Assembly (NCBI GenBank): GCA_035458585.1
Contig: DATHZN010000060.1
Span: 27,541 to 91,540, forward strand
DNA length: 64,000 nt
DNA from: Marinobacterium_E sp035458585
GTDB taxonomy: Bacteria > Pseudomonadota > Gammaproteobacteria > Pseudomonadales > Balneatricaceae
Direction of reading: 5' to 3'
Below the pieces are notes generated by a model. It did not search any database and was not told the DNA's origin. It worked only from the letters and a program-made list of their open reading frames with translations. Below are positions 33,945 through 42,194 of this stretch, piece after piece (within the stretch, counting starts at the first letter, position 1; each line of letters opens with the position of its first letter). The translations under genes and the position numbers were made by a program.

Positions 33945-34979
33945 TCATATCTTCGGTTGGGTTAGTAGGTACGTACAGAAACTGCCGCTATCGAGGTCGA
34001 GTTCTACTGATTCAAAATACTTCGAGGCGATACGTTTGAGCGGAACATGCTGGTTCACGACAAAACACGCTTTCGCATCGCGCTTCATGAGCCTGGCGGC
34101 ATTTTTACAGAAACGATCGGTTAGGTCGTAGTCTATGCCAAACCCGCTGTGAAAAGGCGGGTTACATAATATCAGATCAAACGGTATAGCCAACGTGTCA
34201 CCGGCATTGCTGGCTTGAAAATGGGCCCGCATTCCGGCCTGAGTCAGTGTATGGAGAGTCGCTTGGCCGGCTGCAGCGTTGTTATCCGTTGCGGTGATCT
34301 GAGTCTGAGGTCCACAGGCCGCCAGCGATAAATAGCCCGAGCCACTGCCGAGGTCTAGGACGCTGAGGTCGTCGAGCGGGAGCGCCTTATTCAACATCGC
34401 CGGTAACCGCTCTATGAGTTGCTGGCTCCCTTTGTCGATCTTCTGCCAGCCATAGACGCCGGGCTTGGAGAAGAGACGGTGCTCGCCTACCGTCGCAACT
34501 TCTCTCAGCACGTTGTAGTCCTGATCGTCTAGCGCTGCACCCTGTGCATTGCCAACACTGAGTTCCACCATCCAGCTATCGCCACCGAGCTTTTTTTCGA
34601 TACGCTCTGCACCGAGTCGTTTCTGCGCATTTTTGGCATAGCTCTTAATCCCCTCTGACTTATCTCCGAGAAGTATTATCCGGTCCTCGGGTTGCAGGTG
34701 GGCAGCCGCCAGATTGATCAGATGATTGACAACAGCCTTCTCCTTGGAGATCCGAAAGATGACGCGTCTGGCTGTGAAGTTATCTGGCCACAGGAAGTCA
34801 GAGAATGAACAACTCCAGCCCTCTTGCTGTAACTGTACATGCTGATCGTAGCGGTTGGTTAGCGCTATCCAGCCGGATTTTGGGCGTAGCTCGCGGGGGT
34901 TGATATTTTCATCAACAACCAGCAGGCCAGCGTCACTGAGGCAGATCTGTTGATTGATGAGAGACTCAAAGTTAACCAT
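33945..34979 (-). CDS. rRNA guanine-N2 methyltransferase, RsmC/RlmG family
   Basis: A 344-residue two-domain protein. The N-terminal half looks like an inactive methyltransferase-fold domain, as in RsmC. The C-terminal half has the SAM site VLDLGSGSGYLSLAA and the catalytic NPPFHSG typical of N2-guanine methyltransferases. The linker FSKPGVYGWQKIDKGSQ corresponds to the family's FSxxGLDxGSQ segment. Length fits RsmC (16S G1207), while some C-terminal features resemble RlmG (23S G1835); I cannot separate them. Overlaps rsuA by eight bases, grouping two rRNA modifiers. Confidence 0.82.
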   Translation of the reverse strand: MVNFESLINQQICLSDAGLLVVDENINPRELRPKSGWIALTNRYDQHVQLQQEGWSCSFSDFLWPDNFTARRVIFRISKEKAVVNHLINLAAAHLQPEDRIILLGDKSEGIKSYAKNAQKRLGAERIEKKLGGDSWMVELSVGNAQGAALDDQDYNVLREVATVGEHRLFSKPGVYGWQKIDKGSQQLIERLPAMLNKALPLDDLSVLDLGSGSGYLSLAACGPQTQITATDNNAAAGQATLHTLTQAGMRAHFQASNAGDTLAIPFDLILCNPPFHSGFGIDYDLTDRFCKNAARLMKRDAKACFVVNQHVPLKRIASKYFESVELDLDSGSFCTYLLTQPKI

Positions 34980-35670
34980 TAAAGATACTGGCGACCTCTA
35001 CCTCATCTAACTCGCGCCATTCGCCTTCATAGAGCTCCTCATCGAGCTTAATAGGGCCTATTGACTCTCTGTGGAGTGTCTCCACTCGATTTCCCAGCGC
35101 TGCGAACATGCGTTTCACCTGATGATAACGTCCTTCGTAAAGTTCGACTCGGGCGCTATTCTCGGAGAGAATCTCAAGTTTGGCCGGTTTGGTGAGCTCT
35201 TTCTCGCCGTTGAGCAGAATGCCGCGTTCGAATCGCTCGATGTAGCTCTCATCAATCGGCTCCGCCAGGCTGGCCTCGTAGATTTTCCCTAATTTATGTC
35301 TGGGCGAGGTTATGCGGTGGCACCACTGGCCGTCACTGCTGATCAATACCAGACCGGTAGTATCAACATCCAACCGGCCAGCGATGGTCATCTCGTCGGC
35401 GCGAGGCAACTCGATCAGCCCCAGAACGGATGGGTGACTACCATCATCGTTGGAACATACATAGCCCAATGGCTTATTCAGCATTAGGTAGCGCGAACGT
35501 GGCGCATCGACTGGATAACCGTCAAGCAGTACTTCATCATTCTCGGCGATCTTGCGAGCAGGGTTGCGCTCAAACTCACCGTTGATCTGTACTTCGTCGG
35601 CATGGAGCATCCGTTTCACCTCTTTGCGAGAGAAACCCGTTGCCTGTGAGAGGTATTTGTCGAGACGCAT
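34972..35670 (-). CDS. rsuA: 16S rRNA pseudouridine-516 synthase, RsuA family
   Basis: Pseudouridine synthase of 232 aa with an N-terminal S4 domain (MRLDKYLSQATGFSRKEVKR) and a catalytic domain with the nucleophile aspartate in AGRLDVDTTGL. YHQVKRMFAALGN is the usual RsuA motif. The frame is open to 35736, but the ATG at 35670 matches the family start exactly. Close relatives RluE/RluF/RluB have similar motifs; length and the S4 domain favour RsuA. Confidence 0.88.
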   Translation of the reverse strand: MRLDKYLSQATGFSRKEVKRMLHADEVQINGEFERNPARKIAENDEVLLDGYPVDAPRSRYLMLNKPLGYVCSNDDGSHPSVLGLIELPRADEMTIAGRLDVDTTGLVLISSDGQWCHRITSPRHKLGKIYEASLAEPIDESYIERFERGILLNGEKELTKPAKLEILSENSARVELYEGRYHQVKRMFAALGNRVETLHRESIGPIKLDEELYEGEWRELDEVEVASIFNG

Positions 35671-35779
35671 GCTGAAGCCCAAAAAGAATTTGTCTGCGTA
35701 GTATACCCAAGTGTTGCAGCGGATGCGCGTCATCACTGGGTTGGGGTAAAATATCCCTTAGTAACTTTTGAGGTGTGCC

Positions 35780-36619
35780 GTGAAACTCTTTGTAGATGAC
35801 CTGACTCATGTTGATTTCTCCTACCTAGACGCAGCGCGTGGACTCCTGGGCGAGTCCTGGGTGGTTCGTTTGGAGCTGGATGGATCGTTGAATGACGAGG
35901 GTATGATTTGCGACTTCGGTATTGTTAAAAAACGCGTAAAACAGTGGTTTGATGAGGGTATAGATCATGCGTTGGCGGTAGCGACCGGCATGCCGGGCGT
36001 GAAGGTGAATCAGTCTGCTGGGCGGACCGAAGTGCTATGGAGCGATCACCAAGGAGTGCCTTTTCGTTGTGCTGGGCCTGATCAGGCGTTTGCACTTCTT
36101 GATCTAGAGTCGATTACGCCTGAGAACGTCGCCAAATGGTGTGAATCGCGTCTCAAAGCACTCTTTCCCGACGAGGTTCAGGGGCTCAGATTAACGCTCT
36201 ATCCAGAGTCGATTGATGGGGCTTTCTATCACTACTCGCACGGGCTGCAGAAGCATCAGGGCAACTGCCAGCGTATTGCACATGGTCATCGCTCGCGTAT
36301 TCAGGTACTAGTTGATGGTGAACGCAGTGAAGAGCAAGAGCGTCAGTGGGCTGAGCACTTTCGCGACATCTACATAGGCACAGTGTCGCATCTTCAGCGC
36401 GAAGAGGCGGGTATCAGTTACTTTAGCTACGCAGCACCGCAAGGTGATTTTGAACTATCGCTGCGCAGTGATCGCGTGTACATGATCGATACCGAGTCGA
36501 CAGTGGAGCAGATAGCTCAGCATATGGCTCGAAAGACAGCTCAGCGCTTGCCGGGCCATCAGGTGGAGGTGCGTGCGTTTGAGGGGCTCGGTAAAGGGGC
36601 GATCGCTGGAAACACCTAG
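35780..36619 (+). CDS. Two-part QueD/PTPS-like protein (6-carboxytetrahydropterin synthase family)
   Basis: About 279 aa that read as two diverged tunnelling-fold (T-fold) halves. The N-terminal half keeps EGMICDFGIVKK, the downstream DHALAV and PENVAKW, which match the second part of the QueD motif set. It lacks the zinc-binding His/Cys motifs. The C-terminal half has YSHGLQKHQGNCQRIAHGHR, resembling the zinc-binding part, but no GMVxDF. Together they could form one split active site. Canonical QueD is about 120 aa and acts in queuosine synthesis; the role of this long form is unknown. GTG 35780 is preferred over TTG 35768 because of GAGGTG five bases before it. Convergent overlap of four bases with panC. 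Confidence 0.78.
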   Translation: MKLFVDDLTHVDFSYLDAARGLLGESWVVRLELDGSLNDEGMICDFGIVKKRVKQWFDEGIDHALAVATGMPGVKVNQSAGRTEVLWSDHQGVPFRCAGPDQAFALLDLESITPENVAKWCESRLKALFPDEVQGLRLTLYPESIDGAFYHYSHGLQKHQGNCQRIAHGHRSRIQVLVDGERSEEQERQWAEHFRDIYIGTVSHLQREEAGISYFSYAAPQGDFELSLRSDRVYMIDTESTVEQIAQHMARKTAQRLPGHQVEVRAFEGLGKGAIAGNT

Positions 36620-37464
36620 CGATCGACCTCCAGGTTATCAATCAGACGGGCATGGCCAAGAAAGGCCGCTGCTAATATTACTAGTTCGTTATCGGCGGGG
36701 GTGGCGGCTTGAAGGTCTCGGCGACGCACCACATGGATGTAGTCCGGTCGAAAGCCCTCACGCTCCAGTGACTCATTGGCCTGGGCAATCAGTCCATCGA
36801 AGTCATCACTCCCCCCCACGATAGCGTCGTGAATGGTGCCGAGCTGGTGATAGAGGGCAGGTGCCCGCTGGCGCTCGTCAGCAGTGAGATAGCCATTTCT
36901 GGAGCTCAACGCGAGCCCGCTCTCTTCCCGGGCTGTCTCTACCCCCAGCAGCTGAACGGGCATGGATAGATCATTAACCATGCGCTGAATGATGTGCAGT
37001 TGCTGGAAATCTTTCTTACCAAATACCGCAATGTCGGGCTGTACTATGTTAAACAGCTTATTGACGATCGTCGTTACACCGCGGAAGTGTCCGGGGCGGC
37101 TTGCGCCACAGTACATATCCGAGACCCCGGGAACCTCAACAAAGGTCTGATTTTCGCGACCCTCTGGATAAACCTCAGACTCATCAGGCGCGAACAGCAA
37201 GTCGCAACCATACTGAATAAGGCTCTGTTGGTCCTCCTCTAGAGTGCGAGGGTAGCGTTCCAGATCATCTTTTGCGTTGAACTGCAGAGGATTCACGAAA
37301 ATCGAGGCTACGATATAGCCACCTTCCTGCTTTGCGGTGCTAAGCAGATTGAGGTGCCCCTGATGCAGGTTTCCCATAGTGGGCACGAAACCGATACGGT
37401 GGCCGTCAGCACGCGCCGCGGCAATGGCTGCACGTAAATCAGCAATACGGGTAACTGTTTTCAT
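36616..37464 (-). CDS. panC: Pantothenate synthetase
   Basis: Joins pantoate and beta-alanine with ATP to make pantothenate. 282 aa with the nucleotide site IGFVPTMGNLHQGHLNLL and the FGKKDFQQL and SSRNGYL motifs. It is one base from panB and is the last gene of the minus-strand series from dksA. Confidence 0.97.
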   Translation of the reverse strand: MKTVTRIADLRAAIAAARADGHRIGFVPTMGNLHQGHLNLLSTAKQEGGYIVASIFVNPLQFNAKDDLERYPRTLEEDQQSLIQYGCDLLFAPDESEVYPEGRENQTFVEVPGVSDMYCGASRPGHFRGVTTIVNKLFNIVQPDIAVFGKKDFQQLHIIQRMVNDLSMPVQLLGVETAREESGLALSSRNGYLTADERQRAPALYHQLGTIHDAIVGGSDDFDGLIAQANESLEREGFRPDYIHVVRRRDLQAATPADNELVILAAAFLGHARLIDNLEVDR

Positions 37465-37465
37465 C

Positions 37466-38260
37466 TTATTCGAAACTATGATCAGCTAATGGGAATTTGC
37501 CACTTTTGACGTCAGCGACGTAGTGCTCCACCGCCTGAGTGACGCTCTCTGCACCGGGCATGAAATTTTTCACAAATTTAGGTCGCTTACCGGGTGTAAT
37601 TCCTAGCATATCGTGCAGCACCAGCACCTGTGCATCCGTGTGTGGTCCGGCGCCAATACCAATTACCGGTACTTTCGAGTTTTCGGTAATCTCTTCGGCC
37701 AGCAAACTGGGCACGCACTCCAATAACAGGCATGCGGCACCCGCCTCTTCCAGCACGCGAGCGTCTTCGAGCATTTGCAAAGCTGCGCCCTGCTCACGCC
37801 CCTGAACCTTGTAACCGCCGAGCATATTCACCGATTGGGGCGTCAGACCAAGGTGAGCACAAACAGGCACGCCCTGCTCGGTAAGCTTAGCAACGATTGG
37901 CGCTAACCAACGTCCGCCCTCTAGTTTGATCATCTGTGCGCCGGCACGCATAAGCGCTGCGGCATTATTCATGGCGCTATCGAGCGTCGCGCACCCCATA
38001 AATGGCATATCGCTCATGATCATTGCACCCTGATTACCGCGGGCAACACTCTGAGTGTGGTAGACCATATCATCGAGTGTGACTGGGACTGTACTACTCT
38101 GGCCCTGCAGGACCATACCAAGGGAATCGCCAACCAGAATGACCTCTACGCCAGCGCTGCTGACGAGGTGCGCGAAGCTGGCATCATAGGCCGTCAACAT
38201 CGCGAATTTCTCGCCTTTCAGTTTGTACTGATTCAGGGTATGCAGAGTTACGCTGCTCAT
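37466..38260 (-). CDS. panB: 3-methyl-2-oxobutanoate hydroxymethyltransferase
   Basis: First committed step of pantothenate synthesis, transferring a hydroxymethyl group from methylene-THF to ketoisovalerate. 264 aa TIM barrel with MLTAYDASFAHL, VGDSLGMVLQG, KLEGG and IGIGAGPHTDAQVLV. Followed one base later by panC. Confidence 0.97.
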   Translation of the reverse strand: MSSVTLHTLNQYKLKGEKFAMLTAYDASFAHLVSSAGVEVILVGDSLGMVLQGQSSTVPVTLDDMVYHTQSVARGNQGAMIMSDMPFMGCATLDSAMNNAAALMRAGAQMIKLEGGRWLAPIVAKLTEQGVPVCAHLGLTPQSVNMLGGYKVQGREQGAALQMLEDARVLEEAGAACLLLECVPSLLAEEITENSKVPVIGIGAGPHTDAQVLVLHDMLGITPGKRPKFVKNFMPGAESVTQAVEHYVADVKSGKFPLADHSFE

Positions 38261-38294
38261 GGGGCTAGTCTCTCAAGCTCGATTTCAACGTTAA

Positions 38295-38780
38295 TTATAA
38301 GACGACTGGCTGTAAACTGCCCATAGGGCATTTTGTTAATAGGTTTGCCAGTGCCTCACCGTTCGGTAAACAGAGGTCCGGTGCGATCTCAGCTAGTGGA
38401 TAGAGTACAAACTCACGCTCACACATGTGCGGGTGTGGCACCTTAAGTCGCTCTATGTCGATTGTCTCGGAGTCAATCAAGAGTATATCCAGATCCAGAG
38501 TACGGGGTCCCCAGTGGATCAACCGACGTCGATGGTGAAGCTGCTCGATCGCCTGTAGTTGATCCAGCATCTCAATCGGCGTTAGCTCAGTCTCAAGCTG
38601 TGCGACTGCATTGATATAGTCAGGCTGCCCTGGCGGGCCAACCGGATCAGAGCGGTAGAGCTGGGAGTGGTTAACTAATCGTGTCATCGGGATCAACTTG
38701 AGCTCTTCGAGAGCATCGCTAACCTGGCGTACTGGCTCTTCGAGGTTGCTTCCCAGTCCTACAAAGCAGCGTCGAATCAA
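38295..38780 (-). CDS. folK: 6-hydroxymethyl-7,8-dihydropterin pyrophosphokinase (HPPK)
   Basis: Makes the diphosphate substrate used by FolP. 161 aa with FVGLGSNLEEP, LYRSDPVGPPGQPDY and the GPRTLDLDILL signature. The start is a TTG overlapping the pcnB stop, so it is translationally coupled to pcnB. pcnB-folK-panB-panC matches E. coli. Confidence 0.96.
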   Translation of the reverse strand: MIRRCFVGLGSNLEEPVRQVSDALEELKLIPMTRLVNHSQLYRSDPVGPPGQPDYINAVAQLETELTPIEMLDQLQAIEQLHHRRRLIHWGPRTLDLDILLIDSETIDIERLKVPHPHMCEREFVLYPLAEIAPDLCLPNGEALANLLTKCPMGSLQPVVL

Positions 38781-40231
38781 TGATTGCTATCCTGTCGTGG
38801 TGCTGATGAACGGCGTCTACGACGACGCGGCGCGCGCTTGCGGTCATCCTGGCGCTCCTCGCGGGGCTCTTGACGCTGCTGGGGTGCAGGTTTAACACCG
38901 CGTTGATATTCAGTCCACCAACTGCCAAGTCCGCCTAGATCCTCACCACTCTCCTCACGCAACACGAGTAGGTCGTAGCCAGCGCGGAAACGTGGATTCT
39001 CCATAATCTGCTCAGCACGATCCTTACGTGGTAAACGGTGCTGCAACTCCCAGATTTCACGGATCATGGTGGAGAAACGTCGTGGAATAGCCGTCGCTTT
39101 AATCTGTTCAGCCAGTACTTGATTAGCCGCCTCGTGTAATCTCTGTAGAGGGGGGAGGTCGGACTGCTTCGCCAGCTTTTCCATGCGCTCAACCAGCGGG
39201 TACCAGAGCATGGCAGCGAATAAAAAGGCGGGGTTGACGTTTTTGCCCTGAGCGAGGCGGCGATCGGTATTGCGTAGTGCGTTGTTGACCAGCGCTTCCA
39301 CCTGATACTTGTCGGATGCGAGCATACGGTCTGTGCCGGGTAACAGGTACTTAAACATATCGAAGCGAATCAGTTGACGCAGCGTGGCAACACCATGACC
39401 TGTCTGTAATAACTTCAGCACCTCATCAAACATGCGGGCTGGAGCGACCTTGCCAATCATTGGTGCAAGTGAATGAATCGGTGCTGCTGTCTTCTCTTCG
39501 ATCTCGAAACCGAGCTTGGCGGCAAAGCGTGCCGCGCGGAGCATACGTACAGGATCCTCTCGGTAGCGCTCATTAGGATCGCCGATGATCCGGATACGTT
39601 TCGCTATAAGGTCGGGATAGCCATTGGCAAAATCGAGTATGCTGTGGTCGCTGACGTTGTAATAGAGTGCGTTGATGGAGAAGTCGCGGCGTAACGCATC
39701 ATCTTCGATGCTGCCATATACGTTGTCACGCAGAATGATACCCGAGGCTGCCTGTCGGCCATGTTCGCCTGAGTTCTGATCGGTGTCGTGACCGGCACGG
39801 AACGTAGCAACCTCTATAACTTCTCGACCGAAGCGAACGTGCAGCAGTTTAAAACGTCTACCGATTAACCGGGCTCTGTTAAACAGTGGTTCCGCTTGCT
39901 CTGGAGTGGCGGAGGTCGCAACATCAAAATCTTTTGGCTCTTTACCCGCCAGCAGGTCTCGCACGCAACCGCCTACCAGGTAGCCTTCGTAACCAGCGTC
40001 AAGCAGGCGATAGACGACTCTCATGGCGTTATCATCAAGCGCGTGGCGCGGAATCTGATGAACGGACTCAGGAATCTCCCGACGCTCTCCCAAAGGCAGT
40101 TCCGCGGTCTCTTGCATAGGTAGTGTCTCTGTTTTGCTCGCGGGTGCTGCTGCGGGCTTTGAACCTCTGGCGGTGTAATAGAAAGCGCCAATCAGGCCCA
40201 AACCAAGTAGGAGGAGTAAAAAGGATTCCAT
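38777..40231 (-). CDS. pcnB: Poly(A) polymerase I with hydrophobic N-terminal segment
   Basis: Adds 3' poly(A) tails that promote RNA decay. Nucleotidyltransferase motifs GYLVGGCVRDLL and PKDFDVATSATPEQ, the RRDFSINALYY region and the tRNA/RNA-binding helical domain (EDPVRMLRAARFAAKLGF) are present. The C-terminus is strongly basic (an arginine cluster near residue 470), as in E. coli. Unusually, the frame begins with a leucine-rich stretch (residues 4-20, LLLLLGLGLIGAFYY), which looks like a membrane anchor. No ribosome site is obvious before ATG 40231; ATG 40117 is an alternative that would remove the anchor. Confidence 0.93.
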   Translation of the reverse strand: MESFLLLLLGLGLIGAFYYTARGSKPAAAPASKTETLPMQETAELPLGERREIPESVHQIPRHALDDNAMRVVYRLLDAGYEGYLVGGCVRDLLAGKEPKDFDVATSATPEQAEPLFNRARLIGRRFKLLHVRFGREVIEVATFRAGHDTDQNSGEHGRQAASGIILRDNVYGSIEDDALRRDFSINALYYNVSDHSILDFANGYPDLIAKRIRIIGDPNERYREDPVRMLRAARFAAKLGFEIEEKTAAPIHSLAPMIGKVAPARMFDEVLKLLQTGHGVATLRQLIRFDMFKYLLPGTDRMLASDKYQVEALVNNALRNTDRRLAQGKNVNPAFLFAAMLWYPLVERMEKLAKQSDLPPLQRLHEAANQVLAEQIKATAIPRRFSTMIREIWELQHRLPRKDRAEQIMENPRFRAGYDLLVLREESGEDLGGLGSWWTEYQRGVKPAPQQRQEPREERQDDRKRAPRRRRRRSSAPRQDSNH

Positions 40232-40621
40232 TAGCGTGGCGGTGACTTCAGTAGAGTTGTTGTTAGTAGTGCGTAATGATAACAGCAGACCTTACTGTTT
40301 AGTATGGTGCTTTGTGAATGAAGAGGAGAATTATGACTGATACGAAACATTGTTTGGTGGGGGACGGGTTGCGAAGCTGCTGTAGGGCAAGTGCTTATTA
40401 TTGTTTTTCACTGTGCAGTCTTCGCAACCGTCAAGGCTCCATTATTATTTTTATTCGGAGCAGTGTGGCTTAGGCTTCATCCTTGTTATTTTTATTTGGA
40501 TGTCACAAATGCCGCGTGTTGTTGTTGTTCTGTGGTGAGAATATATGTGACAGCTGAGCCAGTTTCAACACTTTCTTGAGTTTTTCTTCACTATTTCAAC
40601 CAAAGTCTACTAAGTAAAATG
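40232..40621. other. AT-rich structured intergenic region between pcnB and gluQ
   Basis: 390 bases without a convincing gene. A large inverted repeat (GGTTGCGAAG 40367-40376 / CTTCGCAACC 40420-40429, extended by CTGC/GCAG) and two copies of TTATTTTTATT (40445-40455 and 40486-40496, each followed within two bases by GGA) are visible. The base composition is much more AT-rich than the flanks, and this continues into the 3' part of gluQ. A pcnB promoter must lie near 40240-40300 on the minus strand but is not clear. A plus-strand frame at 40391-40579 has no ribosome site and I reject it. Confidence 0.55.
40364..40432. repeat. Large inverted repeat in the pcnB-gluQ gap
   Basis: The arms GGTTGCGAAG-CTGC and GCAG-T-CTTCGCAACC pair over 14 bp with one bulged T; GAC/GTC extends the base and AGTG/CACT the interior. 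Neither strand has a following T-run, so it is not a simple terminator. It could encode a structured small RNA or be a gluQ 3' end stabiliser. Confidence 0.6.
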
Positions 40622-41530
40622 TTATAAATTTATATCTTTTGGGACTTTGTCGATATTCCAGTGTGTAATTGCCCAGGTGTAAATGTCTGATAAATCGTTA
40701 TAAATCAATTCACTAGGCGGTTTAAGTCCAAGTAAGAAGAGGGTTCTAATTAAGGTGTTTCTAATGTTGTCGATATCCATTGCAACGGGTTTGGCAAAGG
40801 TTTGTTTACTCAATTTTTGACCATCTTTGGCTAGCACCAGAGGTAGATGAGCGTAATTTTTTACCTGAGAAAATTTTAATCGTTGCATTAGGATCTGCTG
40901 TTTTGGTGTTTCTAAGAGAAGATCTTTACCGCGAACTATCTGATTAATCTGTTGTAGATGGTCATCGACAACAACCGCCAGTTGGTAAGCAAAGAGACCA
41001 TCACGTCGAAATATAATGAAGTCGCTAACCTCTTCAGCATCCTGTGATCCCTGTATCAGATCTGTGAACCCTGCACTCAAGCCACCTTTTGCCCTGATCG
41101 CTCTCTGTTCGACTGGTATTGGAGGGTGTTGTAGACAGTGCCCGTCATAATGTTGCAGCGCACCTCGGCGTTTGAGTTCTGAACGACTGCAACTGCAGTA
41201 ATAGGCGCTTTGATTCGCTAATAACTGCTCAGTGAAATCCTGATAGATCGAAAGCCGCTCGCTCTGGCGCAGCACTGCCTCATCCCACTCTAGAGCGTAA
41301 GCTTCGAGCGCTTGCAGTATCGCCTGTTCGGCACCTGCTTGAGTGCGGGGGGGATCCAGATCTTCAATGCGAACTAACCAAGTACCTTGACTAGCTTTCG
41401 CATCCAGATAGCTTGCAACAGCTGTAAGAATTGAGCCCGCGTGGAGGGGGCCCGTTGGGGAGGGGGCGAAACGTCCGCGATAACTCATGTCGCGAAGAGA
41501 AGTCTGGATGACGCATAGTGCGTCACCCAT
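40622..41530 (-). CDS. gluQ: Glutamyl-Q tRNA(Asp) synthetase
   Basis: Attaches glutamate to queuosine in tRNA(Asp). A truncated GluRS of 302 aa: GRFAPSPTGPLHAGS (HIGH-like), IEDLDPPR, the zinc site with CSCSRSEL and a later GHC, and KLSKQT as the KMSKS equivalent. It lacks the anticodon-binding domain, as expected. ATG 41530 follows dksA by six bases; ATG 41488 (MSYRGRF) matches the family better, so the first 14 residues may be untranslated. dksA-gluQ is a conserved pair. The 3' part is distinctly AT-rich. Confidence 0.94.
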   Translation of the reverse strand: MGDALCVIQTSLRDMSYRGRFAPSPTGPLHAGSILTAVASYLDAKASQGTWLVRIEDLDPPRTQAGAEQAILQALEAYALEWDEAVLRQSERLSIYQDFTEQLLANQSAYYCSCSRSELKRRGALQHYDGHCLQHPPIPVEQRAIRAKGGLSAGFTDLIQGSQDAEEVSDFIIFRRDGLFAYQLAVVVDDHLQQINQIVRGKDLLLETPKQQILMQRLKFSQVKNYAHLPLVLAKDGQKLSKQTFAKPVAMDIDNIRNTLIRTLFLLGLKPPSELIYNDLSDIYTWAITHWNIDKVPKDINL

Positions 41531-41536
41531 TAGCTA

Positions 41537-41968
41537 TTAGCCGCCGACCTGTTTCTCTTTGATCTCTGCCAGTGTCTTACAATCAATGCACTGTGTCGCG
41601 GTAGGGCGCGCTTCGAGTCGGCGAATACCGATCTCCACACCGCAATCGTCGCAGAAACCGTAGTCATCCTCCTCGAGACGCTCAAGCGCTTTTTCGATTT
41701 TACGGATCAATTTACGCTCGCGGTCACGGGTGCGCAGCTCCAGACTGAACTCCTCTTCCTGACTCGCTCTGTCGCTCGGGTCAGCAAAATTTGTCGCCTC
41801 CTCTTTGAGATGGCTAATGGTCATGTCGACCTCTTCCATCAGCTGGCGCTTCCACTCGAGCAGGATTTCACGAAAGTGATCCCGCTGCGCTTCGTTCATG
41901 TACTCCTCGGCGTCGTTTATCTCGTAAGGAGCGATATTTGAAAATTTCTTGTCGGCACTAGTTGGCAT
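41537..41968 (-). CDS. dksA: RNA polymerase-binding transcription factor DksA
   Basis: Works with ppGpp on stringently controlled promoters such as the rRNA promoter at the right edge of this window. 143 aa: coiled coil with the acidic tip ATNFADPSDRASQEEE and a four-cysteine zinc site (CDDCG and CIDC). The open frame reaches 42031, but ATG 41968 (MPTSADKK) has GAGG eight bases upstream and gives the usual length. Confidence 0.96.
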   Translation of the reverse strand: MPTSADKKFSNIAPYEINDAEEYMNEAQRDHFREILLEWKRQLMEEVDMTISHLKEEATNFADPSDRASQEEEFSLELRTRDRERKLIRKIEKALERLEEDDYGFCDDCGVEIGIRRLEARPTATQCIDCKTLAEIKEKQVGG

Positions 41969-42164
41969 ATTGACTGCCTCATCTCTGTTAGCTGCGCGGT
42001 ATGACCGCCGCCTAAATAACTGTGGATGCATTAATAGAAGGCGGTGAACTTATCAGAAGCCTTCCTTTTAGGCTAGTCCTTAATAGGGTGTAGGAAAAGT
42101 AGTTACAATCCCGTGGGCAAAAACCTCAGTCTATTGAGAGGAAGAATCCGGCACCATTGCTGGT

Positions 42165-42170
42165 TATAAT
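42165..42170 (+). promoter_or_regulatory. -10 element before the aminotransferase gene
   Basis: A perfect TATAAT, 24 bases before the start codon. The -35 is poor at normal spacing (TTGAGA at 42134 is too far). A TG dinucleotide sits just upstream, similar to an extended -10 though one base off. Confidence 0.4.
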
Positions 42171-42194
42171 GCGTGCAATTACAGGAGATTAGTG

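Noticed and set aside
40391..40579. 62-codon plus-strand frame in the pcnB-gluQ gap
   Set aside because: No ribosome site, and its hydrophobic residues reflect T-rich DNA. I treat the stretch as non-coding, though a small membrane peptide cannot be fully excluded.
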